A DNA stretch of 64,000 nt from Nemophila menziesii (lineage: Eukaryota; Streptophyta; Magnoliopsida; Boraginales; Hydrophyllaceae): NCBI GenBank assembly GCA_029959085.1, contig JARWIR010000092.1:1736001-1800000 (forward strand), written 5' to 3'. This document shows, piece after piece, positions 24,351-37,707 of this stretch. The notes under the pieces are model-generated. The model was given only the letters and a program-made list of their open reading frames with translations, did not search any database and was not told the origin of the DNA. Numbering within the stretch: the stretch's first letter is position 1; each line of letters begins with the position of its first letter. The translations under genes and the position numbers were made by a program.

Positions 24351-24840
24351 TAGTTACCATTCAAAACAATTGTTTTTATCTTTATCTTAATAGACCTATT
24401 ACACTATGTCATGATTAGTTTTGAACATTCTATAAAGATTTGTTTTCTTTGTAAAAGTTTTTTATCAAAGAGAAAGCAACCAAAATAGGTTATTATAATA
24501 TAGACTTTTGACTAAATTAATAAATGTAATCAAATTACATTTATGAATTTGGAGGTCTACTAGCAAGGGAGTGTATGGGCTTCATAGTCTCTTTTTAACA
24601 AATAAGGTGATCCTCAAAACTGAATTGTCACATTCAAATCATTTTTAATATAAATTGAAAAAAAATCATTTATAATTAAAAATACACGTACAAGACATGT
24701 ACAACTCATAAATGAGAAACGTGTGTTCATCCCATTTATTTACCAATAAACAAACTTTAGGTGCACTAGTACAAGACATGCAAAATGAAACACTATGACT
24801 AAAAGACTCAACGGTTGATGATTAAAGGACTCATTGACTC
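24351..24840. repeat. Diverged 3.7-kb unit, continuation after the insert, copy A
   Basis: Aligns to about 3128-3560 of unit 1: ttaccattcaaaacaatt, ttgactaaattaataaatgtaat, ggagtg...gcttcatagtctctttttaac. Homology fades before the DRM-like exons, so this old copy does not show the methyltransferase fragment. Confidence 0.82.
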
Positions 24841-24929
24841 TAATACATACGTTAAAAACAACTATTTTGCCTCTTTCATTAGTTTATAAAAGACAAAATT
24901 ATATTAATATTAATTTTTTATATATCTAG

Positions 24930-25147
24930 TACGCCATTGAGGAAATTTTTTTGATCCATGTTGGTGTCACCCGTGTTGAAGCAGAAATTGATCTAGAAAA
25001 TCGAGCTAGAAGCATGCATAGGTTTAATGTTTTCGTTGCAAAATCTTTGTAACCAAAATGCCATTAGCCTTGTTGCCTTGGAGTAGCTTTATATCACATC
25101 TTGGGCATTTATAATGTGGGTGCGCATTGGAGGACTTATGCTTTATC
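24930..25147. pseudogene. Coding-like remnants on both strands, copy A
   Basis: Plus strand: after a ctag acceptor, 24930-25052 is open (YAIEEIFLIHVGVTRVEAE then IDLENRARSMHRF) to a TAA. Minus strand: 25147-25024 is open and includes a CPRC zinc-ribbon-like motif (25107-25096) followed by DIKLLQGNKANGILVTKI. They overlap by about 29 bases, so the two may come from different ancestral genes or one may be chance. Unrecognised. Confidence 0.35.
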
Positions 25148-25230
25148 AAAGGTTGCTTAAGCCCACCTATAGATTGAAAACATTAAAATTTAAAATTTAT
25201 CTATCTTTTTATATACAAATATGATACAAT

Positions 25231-25232
<2 letters not shown>

Positions 25233-25296
<64 letters not shown>
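25233..25296. repeat. (AT)32 microsatellite
   Basis: A 64-bp uninterrupted AT run. The duplicated locus at 38590-38603 has only (AT)7, so the tract changed length after the 10-kb duplication. Confidence 0.97.
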
Positions 25297-25298
<2 letters not shown>

Positions 25299-25493
25299 TC
25301 TAGAAGGTGGTTTGGTACAAACAAAGAATATTGATAAAAGTAATTTGTCGTAAAACAAATATCAAATTAAAATTACTTTAAATAATATTTTTTACCAAAA
25401 TAAAACACCTGTTGAAAACCAATAGAACATATTTTTTGTATCCTTATATATAAACCCTCTTAGATTAAGTCCCCTTTGTGTGCCATTTTATGT

Positions 25494-26692
25494 AGGATGT
25501 CATATCTAACATATTTCATTTTTTTACTCGGTTGTAAATTTACCTCATCTTTGGTTCTTTTTTTCTAAAAAATTTCTAAATTAATTATCTCTAAAAAACT
25601 TATTCCACTATGTTAGAATACTAGAGACCAATATCGGTATTTATACAACTTTACTTAAAAATATTTTTTGAGTTATAAATTTTGATTTAGTATCAATTAA
25701 ATACATTCATATCATTAATGTTGATATGAAGTTAATATTTGACTCCTTTAAATTACAAGCCTCTGTTTCCAAAAAAAGAATAAACTTATTAAATATGAGA
25801 AATTCTCACAATAAACTAAAAGATGATTTTTGGAATGTAAGTTATACAAATCACCAAATATAATAACAGATATTTAATATTTTCCTAATTAATTTATAAA
25901 CAAACATAATTTCCTCATAAGTAGTTCTTAATGAATCTTAAATACAACTTGAACTTACCAAACTACTTACTAAAAAGAAAAAAGTGATTAAAAAGCTTAT
26001 CAACATAATCATGTGTGTAATGCAACTCTATAAAATATTTCTCTTCTTAAAATAATTAAATCTAAAGAAGTATATTTAAGACTTTTTATTTGTGCATAGT
26101 ATTGTTAATACCAAAGTGAATTGTATTATATACGTAAGAAGATATTTAAATACTTACACCTTATCTAACAATAAATTAATAAATTCATACATTTTTAAAT
26201 TAGTAGAAGAAGCTTCCCGTTGTGAATGTTTTTTAATTTGATTAAGAAGTTATAATGAAATATAATTGCATAATATTAGACGTGATTTTGAGGCATGTTA
26301 TTAATATTAATAAAAATTAAATGACTAATTAAAAACTCTCAAAAACCTAAGATTTGAAATTTATGTTGTATTTGAAATGAGTTATTTTTTATGTCTAGCT
26401 TCTATCATATCTTAAATAAAATTTTCAGGTACTTAAAGAATTTTATACAATAGATTTTTTGGATATTGTTTTTAGGGAAAACCCTATCCGACTAAATCTA
26501 CTAGATTTTAGATAATATTTGACTCAAACTTTGTATAACACATACACAAATAACTATAAAATATTTGAAAAAAACATCCATATCTTCAAAAAATAGTCAA
26601 AATATAATTAAATTTTAAATATTTATGGATTCTGTAAAATATTTATATTTTAAAATAAATTATATTACTTTCAATTAATTACTCCCTTATCA
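25494..26692. other. AT-rich spacer, nothing recognised
   Basis: 1.2 kb between the right edge of duplication copy A and the diverged unit. It occurs once in the window. No ORF above chance length, no repeat and no TE ends were seen. Confidence 0.6.
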
Positions 26693-28718
26693 TTGAAAAC
26701 CCAAAGAGTTTCTCATTATTATGATATATATGATTTATTACATGATAGTTTCTAATTCTAAAAGCATGTTCATGTGATTTCTTACAATATTATAACTTAG
26801 AAGACTTTTTAACCATTATTCAAAAGTTCACCACAAGTTTTCATCTATGACACATAAATTTAAAGTCAAATAAGATTGACAAAATTATATGAATAAAACT
26901 TATATACCCTACACAATCAAATTATCAATAAATTCTGAAAAGATAATTAAATAAAATGAGTAGAAGCAATTTTTTTAGTATATAATATCTATCACACAAA
27001 ATATCAAAAAATCAAGAAATACATACATGTAATTTGAGATAAAATGTCCATCGATATGAGAGATAGAAGATAGTGAATCCAATTTTTCTTTAGAATCGAA
27101 ATTGGGAAATCTAACAACCGAAAAAAACGTAATCCAAGAGGAGGAAAAAGAATAAGGATATGAATCGATTAGAATAGAATGAGATATCAAATAATAATAA
27201 GATAGTGGCGGCTGACATCAGACCTTAATGGTGATTTTATATCTTAAGAGCTGAAATTAAAAAAATAGGGTTAATGTTAAACAATTATTTTTTTTTAATC
27301 AGCAAAATCAAATTTTTATTGAATGAGGAACCAACAGCCCATTATTTTTATAATCTTTCTGGCCCAATTAGAACTACTCTACTAGATAAGTCTAACAAAT
27401 AAAGCATTAAGTAAAAGACCAAAATTACATATAATTGGACCTACCCACTATTACAAATAAGATTAATCAAGTCCATATAGATTTTTTTCTTAAACTTCCT
27501 TTTCTTCAACCTTATAGATGTTTGAGATACAATTTTTTTCCAAATCCGTCCTTCATTCAACCATTGTTCTACATGATTTCTTCCCTTTCCCTCATACCAT
27601 ATCCAATATATAAAGAGTAATAAAGAACTTACAATTGTAATTTGTTTATCGCTTAGCTTTGAAGAATGATGGCGATCAAATCATTCAAATCAATTGGTAG
27701 ATTTATGATTCTGCATTTTCAAGTATTTCAACAGTAATCTCCTAGAGAAAGAGAAAGTAATAAAAATACGATTAACTTCTTCAAACATCTCATACAGAAC
27801 AAGCATATCCGATTAATTTACAATCCCCATTTAATCATTTTAACTATTGTGGCTAGGCGATCCTGAACAGCTAACCATGTAATGAAGGAGAAGCGTTTAA
27901 CACAACACTTACTCCACTTGACACTCTCTTTATCTACATTATTACTTTTTAGTGTCTTCTTAAGGAAAAATCCCTTACTCTTGCTTTCACTTCAACTTCA
28001 AGTCATTTCCAGGAGTTAATTTAAAGTGTTCAAGTCGAGGAAGAATTTACCTATAAATGGAAGCAATCTCCATCTATCTCTTCCAAAGCATGAGCTAATA
28101 GTCATGTTGCAGTTAATGTTTTGATTATCAAGCTCAATTTCTTGTATTTCTTGTATACTACTCCAATCCAATTACAGATCTATATACATTCAGCATGATT
28201 CATACAATATAAACATATATTAATCTCCTTATGGTTGATGTTTTCATATTTAATCTATCAGAGTAACTAAGTATTAATGAAAGTCTAATATTTTAACTGT
28301 TTGATAAATTAGTAATTTGAAAAAAAATTAATAAACAATTTCATATATTTGTCACTTCCTATAAAGTATAGACGTAATTAAAGAAATTAATATTTTTTAC
28401 TAGAATTAAAAAGACAATCAAATAAGAAGAAAATGAAACATAAATAAAAAAATCTTCAACATATTGTCTATTCTAAATTAATAGACATGTTGAAATAAAT
28501 ACATAATATATAATAACTCACAATTTAATATATTAACACTACACAAAAATTTAAATATCTTTTTAGATTCTTATTCAATTTTTTCTAATAATCAATAATA
28601 ACAAATTTAACACAAAATTTTTATTTTATTAAAAAAAAATTCAATCAGATTTTCAAGTTATATAGGTACTTTAATCATATGCTCGTCAACTCTTCCTATC
28701 AAACCCTAAGCTCGATCA
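26693..28718. repeat. Diverged 3.7-kb unit, left and middle part
   Basis: Aligns to about 613-2610 of unit 1, beginning just left of the DRM-like start exon (attgaaaac..agagtttctcatta). It includes the leader exon signals, the telo-box region, the plus-strand TATA box and the AT-rich part, and ends abruptly at the junction with copia RT. No DRM-like coding sequence is included. Confidence 0.88.
28052..28058 (+). promoter_or_regulatory. TATA box in the diverged unit copy
   Basis: TATAAATGG and the following ccatctatctct stretch are kept in a copy that has diverged clearly elsewhere. The core promoter therefore predates the recent amplification. Confidence 0.4.
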
Positions 28719-29660
28719 CCTTTTGGTAAATGTAATCACATCATTAATACTTTCAATAATTAAAATATCATCCACATATAAATAATGACATACCATTTAT
28801 CATTTAATTTTACGTAAACACATTTGTCACATTCTTGATCCTGAAACCATTTGAGATCATGAATTTATCATATTTGTCATATCATTACTTCGGAGTCTAC
28901 TTTAAACTATATATACATTTAAAAAACTTACATACCCTCTGCTTACATGGAACTATGTAATCCTCAACTTGTATTATGACTATCTCTTCATTTAGTTTTC
29001 CATTTAGGAAAGCTGTTTTTATATCCATTTGATGAATTTTGATCTTGTATATCGAAGCAATAACAATTAATAATCGAATGAATGATATTCTCGTGATTTA
29101 GAATATGTATCTAAATAGTTAAGTCCGTTCATTTTCCTATAATGTTTATCAACAAGGTGAGTCTTGTATTTTTCAATAGATCCATCGGTCATTAGGGTTC
29201 GACATAGCCTTCTTGAATATTCACGGATCGTCATCTAGCATGTAAGATAGAAATTCAGGACCAAAAGACTTAGAGCTTCTAATCCACTTACAAATTCTTG
29301 GTTCTTCTTTATTTTGGAATTATTCTTGATCTTACCTTTTGGTTGACTATGATTCTTAATCTTGCTCTTCATGTATTGCATCATGTGTTATTTTTAAGGA
29401 ACAAGATCCTGGTGCGGTCTTCTAAGTAAAATTTGTTTCAAAGTAATGTGCCTTACTTATTAAATGACCATATTAATGTGAATGTCAACATGAAAAGAGT
29501 TGTTTACTAGGAATCTATATGCAGCACAGTTGTGAGCATATCTAATAAAGATGCAATCTATTGTCTTTGGTCTTATATTGACCATTTTAAGAGCATGGAA
29601 TGCTACCTTTGCGAATAATCCCCACACTTTTATGTATTTGAAGGAAGGTGGTTTTCCTTT

Positions 29661-30050
29661 TCATAATTCATAAGGAGATTTATCTACCTTCTTTAGTGGT
29701 GCCTTGTTAAGTATGTGGTTTGCGGTAAGCAAAGCCTTTCTACACCAGTTATGTGGTAACCCTGAGTTAATCAACAAGGCATTCATAATTTCCTTCAACA
29801 TACGGTTCTTCTGTTTAATAATATTGTTTTGTTGAGGCAAATCGGGGGTTTTTCTTTGATGTAAGATACCATATTTAGCGCAAAACATCTCAAAAGGAGA
29901 CACGTATTTTCCTTCCCTATCTGTTCTAAGAATCTTAATCTTTAAATGTTGTTGATTATAAACTTTAGTTTTTAATTTCTTAAATTCTCCTAATGCATCA
30001 TCCTTATTTCGAAGCAAGTATCCTTGACCATACCTTTGTGCAATCGTCAA
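29661..30050 (-). pseudogene. copia integrase core remnant, copy B
   Basis: A 129-codon open piece homologous to the integrase at 16287-16676. The second Asp motif reads LRTDREGKY, nearer to the family consensus than copy A. The third motif, PQQNNIIKQKNRM, still lacks the catalytic Glu. Confidence 0.85.
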
Positions 30051-30231
30051 TGAAAGTTATAAAACACTTTTTCTCATTTCAAGTTTGCAAAAATTTTAAG
30101 TAAAATATATCTTTGTGAATTAACTTTGAAGGTACCAAAGTCGATTATATATATTTAAACAAGGTTTTGATTAATTTTCATTCGACACATACTTCACATT
30201 CCTTTTTAGAACTGAAGTTCACATTAGGTAA

Positions 30232-30564
30232 TCACATGACTTTTACTAACTTATTTAATGAACCAATAGTAACAATTCCCAATCTATCGTGCCATGAAAT
30301 ACGTGAGTCAATCATATAAACAACATCAAAATTTTCATTCATTTCTTTCTCTGTAACATTTTTTGTTGGTACTACGGTCATTACATTCATCTTAACCATA
30401 CCCTCACAGAGGTGCCATCTTCTTTCATAAATTTCGTTCTTAGTTAATATAAACTTATCAACTAGAAAATACAAGTTAAACCCATCCACGCTAAGAAATG
30501 AATAGGAAACTATGTTTTCTATAATGTCACGAGCATGGAGAACATTGTTCAAGGTCATCTTCAC
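30232..30564 (-). pseudogene. copia gag-pre-integrase remnant, copy B
   Basis: A 110-codon open piece, the counterpart of 17184-16858. It starts two codons earlier and reads DIIENIVSYSFLS, with SRISWHDRLG at its end. Confidence 0.8.
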
Positions 30565-30813
30565 CTCAATCTTTGCAGTATCTTAAACCTTTTTGGTGGC
30601 GCTATATGCCACATACAAAATTTCTTCATTTTTAGCTTTCTGGTTGGTTTTGAATATAGATGTGTTCGAGAACACTTGTCAGGTTGCTCTAGTGTCTTTT
30701 AACCACGTCCTTTTGTTGCTGACGAGGTTGACTTCTAATACTGTTGCCGTCAGGTTCAAAACGCCAATGCGTTAGATACCTCATTCACATACGACTGATC
30801 GCCCTTACCTTTA

Positions 30814-31425
30814 TTTTGGTTTCCTTGTGCCTTTATGTTCCAACAGTCTTTGCATGCAGTCTATACTTTCCACACTTATGACAATCCAAGTTGAATTTTA
30901 CCTTCTCATTGTTTTTATTATTTGACTGTCCTTGCCTCATGTTCTTGTTGTTTTGGAAGGTCCTCCCTTGTTCCACAAAATTTTTCCTTGGCTACATATG
31001 AACGAGGGTTAGATGCCTTTTTAGCCATTCGACTATCTCCCTCGATTCTTAAACTGACAATTAGATCTTCAAAACTTATATGTTTTTTGTTTATACTTGA
31101 AATAGTTATTGAAATTTTCATAAAATAGGGGTAGCTTTTCCACGAGAGAATCAACTATGAAGGATTATCCCAGACTCATACTCTCATCTCTCAAATAATG
31201 AAGAATAAACTTGTAATGATATACTTGAGACATAAATGGTCTTAAATACACCATTTTGAAATCAAGGAACCTACTGATCACGGATTTCTTTATGGTAGCA
31301 CCTTCAGTCTTGTATTTCTTCTCAAGGAAATTCTATAGCTGATTTAAAGTTGTCATGGTATATTATACATTATATAAGGAATTATCCAAACAATTTAGAA
31401 TTTAATTCTTACATTAGAAATCATC
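30814..31425 (-). pseudogene. copia gag remnant, copy B
   Basis: Counterpart of gag in copy A. The piece 31154-30918 reads HISFEDLIVSLRIEGDSR, with the consensus Asp where copy A has Cys. The upstream part is scattered across frames as in copy A. Confidence 0.78.
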
Positions 31426-33863
31426 ATACTTTCAAGCATCTAATGCGTTGTATGTCTCATTGTCTGAACTTGATCCCATTTCAGGTGGATTTTCATTCAT
31501 ACATTTTGGATCTGTTCCACTCTTTATACAATGATTGGGTGATAGTCCTCCTCCAAAAGAGGTTCGTGTATACCAAGCCCTGTCCGTTCTTATTGTCCTT
31601 TCAAAGAGACAGGAGAAAAAAGATATATATCTTACCTTATACATAATTTTTATATGATTAATTTTGACAATTAGTTGATTATCACAAAGCCTTGAATAAC
31701 TACGTGGAGCAAATGGCTTTAGGGTAGATATAAGTAATTTGAGAGTGAATTGTCCAACATATCTAACATCATAAATTACTTGTAAAGTAAATCAACATAG
31801 CTACTAAAATGATAAATATTTATATATAATGTAATTTCTATCATGTAGTATGATGTTAGTAGAAAGTGAAAGGAATAATGTAGTCATATATAAAATATCT
31901 CGATAGCATTCATTTCTTATTTCAAGTGTAGGATTATACGTACAAAATTGACAAAACATTTTATTTTCACATAGAACAAAACATTCCAGGATGTTATTTT
32001 AATTTGAAAAAATTCATGACAACTTTTTCTAAACTATTTTTAATCCATTGTCACCTTCCAATACATTTACAACAACTAACTTTGGATTCTCAAGATGCCA
32101 ATCTTCATGCACTTCTTGATTGTCATTAAATGTCAACTATATATTTATTTTATGTTCGATATTTTTGTCAAAGTTTCTTCAATTTTTTTATTTTATATGT
32201 TAGCAACATATAAGATATTTTATGCGTAAAAAAATTTTTAACATTAAACCACAAGAAAAATAATCTATACATAAGAATTTATTGGCGCTTAAAATTTCAT
32301 TCATAATTAGGTATTCTTCAACCATATATAATATGAATAGTTAAAATAGATAGAATTCTTTGCGCAATTATAGTTCTCGATACTGTAATTAGAGATTCGA
32401 ATAAGATATGTACTTATAAAATTGCTCCAATATCGGGTTTCATTACATATCTCTTATGCATTGAACTTATTTTGGATTTTAATACTTTTATACTTTTATA
32501 AGTAGAGATAAGATAATAAAATTCAACAAACACATAAAAACATTATGTTATGGTCTACAATATTCTAGAATCATTTAATTCAAATAAGGAAAAAAAAAAA
32601 CATATACGTAGCATAATGAAATCCTTGACAAGACTCTTTATAAAAAAATACTAAAAATAGTTAGGCATACACCTTTTCCATTACCATCTCATGTTTGGCT
32701 AATCTATGTGACACATCACCATGTACCAATGAAGGGAGCACAAGATCGATAGTTGGTCTACTCCGCATAGACCAATAGGCTCTCATATGTATTCAAAAAG
32801 AAGGAACTCTTCTTCATGAATAAACAAGTCTTCTAAATTTATTTCTTTTCCTTTTCCATATATAAAGCTACCTGTTAATTGAAAAACCATGAGCAAATAT
32901 GAAACCAAAACTCATTTATGAGAAATTAACATAACTGTTCATCCTCTTTCATGATTTTTTGGATTTCAAAGTCATCCAACTATACAATAACAATGTTTAT
33001 TTTTATCACTCCCATGTATAAATCACTTTATCTTCACTTGGGTACCAACTTATAGTTTCTTCATCTCCTTTCAAAATAGGTATTTACTTGATCAATCATG
33101 AAACTAGTATATAATTTGTTTAATGTCATTTAAGATATTTAGCTTATAATTTTAAGGATTTTTACTAACAAACTCAATAGTCCATACTTGTTCATAAAAC
33201 AAATTTACTAAAATATTCATCAAATGGAACCAATAACCCAAAATTATGATATTACCTCTATTATGAAAAAATTATGCACATACATAATAAATCATTATAT
33301 ATTAGTATTTGACATAAACTATCCTGAAATAATTTTCATTAATCATATAATTTCAAAAATCATACATTAGCGACACGTAAAAATGTAAATTAAACTTAAA
33401 GTCGAATATAAGTAAAATAATGTAAATTACTTAGTATCAATAAATACAAGGAAATCATATAATATATGTAATTTTATTAAATAAGATGATTAATTAATTA
33501 ATTAATTAATTTAAATATATAACTATCATTATTAGATTAATAAATTATTTACAAATAATAAATAATTAGTATACAAATAAAAGTTGTGTTAAGATATGCA
33601 TGAAACTTAGAGTTCACATTGCATTAAAATTCATTTTTATAGTTAGGCCGCAAGAAGTACATAATTCACATGAATAAACTCGAAGTACAAAATAACTTCA
33701 CCAAGATTTTATATAAATTTAGGCCACAACTACACTTGACTAATATTTAAACATACTAAACACGATGTGGGATATCCAATGACATAAATAGTTATAACAT
33801 TATCTACCTTAACCCTAATTTTCAACAACTTCATAAAATAGAAATATATATTAATATACTTTT
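31426..33863. other. AT-rich region upstream of copia gag, copy B
   Basis: Counterpart of 18051-20520. It lacks a short stretch present in copy A near 19750-19780, before taatgtcatttaag. It has the intact TATA-like tatataaag at 32859-32867, followed at about 30 bp by an ATG that opens only ten codons. The (TTAA)n run is at 33490-33511. Confidence 0.5.
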
Positions 33864-34817
33864 GGATGATGTCATTCATATATTATCTAAGTATTAGTGA
33901 AACTCTAATGTTTTAACTATTTGATAAATTAATAATTTTAAAAAGAATAAAATAATTCATATATTTGTAACTTCACTATAAAGTAGAGACTAATTAAATA
34001 AATAATGAAGTTCTACTAGTTTTCAAATAACTGACATATAAATTATCAAATAAGATGAAAATCCTACATAAATTAAACAAATATTCAACATATTTTTTAT
34101 TTTAAATTAACAGATATGTTAAAATTCAATACATTATAAATGATAACTCAAAATATAATATATTAACATTATATAAAAAATGTAATATAAATTTGTTCTT
34201 ATTTTTCAATTTTTGTCTTTTAATAATTAACAATTATCCATATAAATCATTAAGCTCATTTTATATCAAAAAATTGAATTCAAATTTTCAATTTATATTA
34301 GCTCGTAAATCATATCCTCGTCAATTCTTCCAATTAAACCCTAACGCCAATCACTTTTCATATATACATAATATTGTTCTCTTTAAAATTTTATAAATAA
34401 ATTTATAATAATAGGGCCTTAATCTTTATAAACCATCATTTTTTCCTATTACAAACTTGATATATTTCTAAATTGTAACTTATGACAAATATTTAAGATG
34501 CTATAATTAGTTAGAACTACAATCATATCATTTAGACACATATGACTAATATTTAGAATACCCACGGTCTAATTCTATAAGATTTTTAATAATAAAGAAA
34601 TTAAATAAACCTTAAACTACCCTCCAACTATAACAAGTGAATTATTCTCTATTAAACCCTATCTCATATTTAATTTTTTTTTCTTGGGTGTGAAATTAAG
34701 TAACTTTTTTATTTGAGATAAGTGATGCATTTCTATGATTAAAGATAAATACTATTTAGAAAGTGAACAATTCACGAAACTTATCTATCCGTTTTTTGAG
34801 AATATAATCATATCAAT
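33864..34817. repeat. Diverged 3.7-kb unit, right-hand part, copy B
   Basis: Duplicate of 20521-21462. It has 13 extra bases near 34141 (gataactcaaaat), which match the recent units (ataactcac...); copy A has lost them. Confidence 0.85.
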
Positions 34818-35571
34818 TTATATTATATAACACGAATTACCTAATTTTTCTATTTTCTCACTTTACCTATTTATCTAAAAAAATCATCATTTAACTATTT
34901 GAACTTCTCAAAAATTATTTTTATGTAAACATAAAATCTACTAAAACTCAACTCTTTACACTCATTCATCTGCACAAAAAACAAAAAGAAATTTATTTAC
35001 CTTCACCTTTCCATCAAGCGCTCTCCTGCATAGAAAATCGCCATCATTGGGGGGAGCATACTCCACTTTTATCAATAGTTTGGCGAAAAACCAAAATTAA
35101 AGTACAATAAAAATTTCCATTAAACCTCAAAAATATTTAATTCTTCTTATCTAATTTTCTTACTTTTGTACACATTAATGTTGTTTATTGTATATTTATA
35201 AAAATCCTTCAATGGTCATTTACGTGTCCTTGCAAGCCTTTATGAAGTGAAGAATTTGGTCTCTTCATACTCAAGTTCCCACTAAGCCGCTCTCCTACAC
35301 AAGAAAACTTTCTTAATTCACTCGGGTACCATTTTTACTTAATCTCATTACTTTTACAATTTTTTAGAAAATCTAATTTATATTTTTGTAAAAATCTTAC
35401 AATGGCAAGTTTAAAACCTTGGAAGCCTTTCAACATATTAGAATGCGTTATTCTATATGCGAGTGAGTAATCTCTTTGAATTGTTTTGCAGTAAAAGAGA
35501 TAGTCTTATAACACGAGAATCAAAATAATCCCTCTACTCTATTTCTACAATTTCTCCACCACCACCTCTAG

Positions 35572-35811
35572 GAACTAATTACCCTTGACTCTTTCTTTGA
35601 TTTATCAAAATATGACTTCATGATGTACGACTTCAGAGATTATCTTAACTCTTGACGTGTTTCCTCTATTTTTTATGTTTTATATCAGTCATATATATAC
35701 GGTTATTTTGCTGAAAGATTTTATAAAGAATCGATTTTCAATGCAGGTCCAGAATTTCGGGTTACCGAAGCGCTTCTCGAGAAAATTGATAATGAATGGA
35801 TCGAAGAATGA
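35572..35811 (+). pseudogene. Two-exon remnant of an unrecognised gene, copy B
   Basis: The first piece (35572-35655) is open for 27 codons, reads DLSKYDFMMYDFRDYLNS and ends in TGA. The second (35747-35811), after atgcag, reads GPEFRVTEALLEKIDNEW with a stop at 35809-35811. One amino acid in the second piece differs from copy A (Thr/Ser). Confidence 0.4.
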
Positions 35812-36068
35812 TGTATGCTAGGATAATGTTCCTAAACTAATATGTATTTTAAACCTAGAGAAGTATTTATGTTCATTTGATATGAGTTTACCTTTTTTCT
35901 TATTACTTTTTGGGATTTTTATGTAATTATAAAACAGAGATATGCTTGCAAGTTATCCCGAAAGACACTCACAAAATTTGAAGAGTTCAACTGACATATA
36001 TATCATTTAGATCCTAATAGAGCAGACGAATTCTACGATAAAATTTGAATCTCTTATTAGTTTTTTAC

Positions 36069-36273
36069 CATAATATAAAACCTATAGTACAATTTTTGCA
36101 TAATATAAGAACTATAGTGCAAATTTTGAATAATATAAGACCTATAGTGTAATTGTTTCGTACTATAAGACATATAGTGTAATTTTTGCATAATATAAGG
36201 CCTATCGTGTAATTATTGCATACTATGTGACCTATAGTGCAAATTTTGTATAATAAAGACCTATTGTGTTATT
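36069..36273. repeat. 30-bp minisatellite, copy B
   Basis: Same number and order of monomers as 22712-22916, with about one visible change (gtgcaaat for gtacaaat in the sixth monomer). The monomer array has not changed length since the 10-kb duplication. Confidence 0.88.
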
Positions 36274-37707
36274 AATTAAAAAATGTAAGGACATTTCTAC
36301 AATTCTATTCTGCTTATTCATTATATCAACATTTCAAATTTTAATATGTTATATATTCTTCAAATAATTTTATGTTAAATGTGAGAAGTATTTAGTATCA
36401 TGATTATTTTAAGATTATGTATCCATAACCATCAATCGATTATTTGACACATTTCAAGCAATGACTAAGTTGGAAACTAGTGTAATGGTTATTCAGGTTA
36501 ATGTTTCATCTTTTTCTTCTTCAACTATATACTATTTCCATGTAAAAAAACCAAAAATTTAAGTAGCAAAGAAGTCAAAGGATTATGTAACGAAAAAGGC
36601 ATAGATTGTGGAATTTTTCTTTAGTAAGTTAATAGGGTTCGTTGATTGGGATTTCAACATATATGAAATCCTTTTTTCACATTCAATAATGTAATGGCAC
36701 TTCAAACTATCTCATTAAAACGTGAATTTAGTTAATAAAAATCCCAAAAGAAATTTTTCGGGCACACCTTGTAATTGTTTTTAATGTAGACTTAGGTGTT
36801 TTAAGCTGGGACAAATTGATTAAAATGTGTTCATTGATAAGTTATATACTTCAAAGCTTCTTTCCTCAAGGAAGGAAATTGGGTTTTAGGGAGTTCTACT
36901 CAGAAAATTGTATACCTACATGATCATAAAGCATATAATAAATATGCACGCTAATGTTCAAACAAGAATGATACCACGTGACAAAAGTTTGACCAAAATT
37001 TAAGCTTTCTATGGTATTTCAGTTTTATATTTTGTTAATTTTATTGGGTTACTAATGATAAACTCTTATAATTTACTTTATTGAAGCGCTTAGATAAAAG
37101 TTTCCACTGAAAGATTTTAAAGCAAAATATACCCATGTAGAGGAGTCTGGAAATGTCCATTGAGTATGTTCACATTAAATTTAATCATGTCGAATGTGAT
37201 GGTGAATTAGCGGATTGGGTTATGTATGGTTATGAATACCCGAGACGGATTCTATAATATTACACACTAAATCAGGGATTATTGACCTGCAATATTATAT
37301 AATTTTATGAAATATTATATATTACCAGATAAATTATTTTTATCCAAAGAAATTTGTAAGAGAAGCGAATGTATTGAAAGTTGACATACTGTATTAGGAC
37401 TTATAAGGTTTAACAGTCAAATTGAGGTTATGGAAAATGGTGAGATTACATACATTGTTCAGTTTCAGAAACTTCTAGATTGGTTAATAACCCGAGAATT
37501 TTCATGTGCACATCCCAATTATATACTAACCTTTAATATATCATGTTTTATTTTTTGTAGTGTTTAAGGCACAACAAAAGCGTTCATTTAATAATTCACT
37601 TTATATTATTGTCATGTATGGAGTAATTAAAATTTAGTCCATAAACTTTTAAAGATATCCTTGTAAAATAAAAAAAAATAATGACTAGAGAGCATTTTTG
37701 AAATACC

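Larger units (their letters stand above)
15344..25493 (+). repeat. 10.15-kb segmental duplication, copy A
   Basis: Direct repeat with 28719-38796. The offset starts at 13375 and drifts to about 13300 through small indels and an AT-tract length difference. Identity looks high, with a few differences per 100 bases by eye. It includes most of the copia element, the 2.9-kb insert and diverged unit sequence. Confidence 0.95.
28719..31425 (-). mobile_element. Degenerate copia retrotransposon, copy B, 3'-truncated
   Basis: This is the duplicate of the element at 14457-18050, ending 16 codons beyond the YVDD box (28778-28767); RNase H is missing. It shares the ancestral lesions: protease D-T-R followed by TGA near 30690, integrase Glu replaced by Lys, and the frameshift at FIDD. 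Private differences include the zinc knuckle (Leu for the second His-His position near 30860) and a few restored or changed residues in the integrase piece 30050-29661 (GEFKKL, DREGKY). Confidence 0.88.
34818..37707. other. 2.9-kb insert splitting the diverged unit, copy B
   Basis: Duplicate of 21463-24350, with the same minisatellite and exon remnants. Here the first exon remnant is not frameshifted, so it is the better copy for identifying the source gene. Confidence 0.6.
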
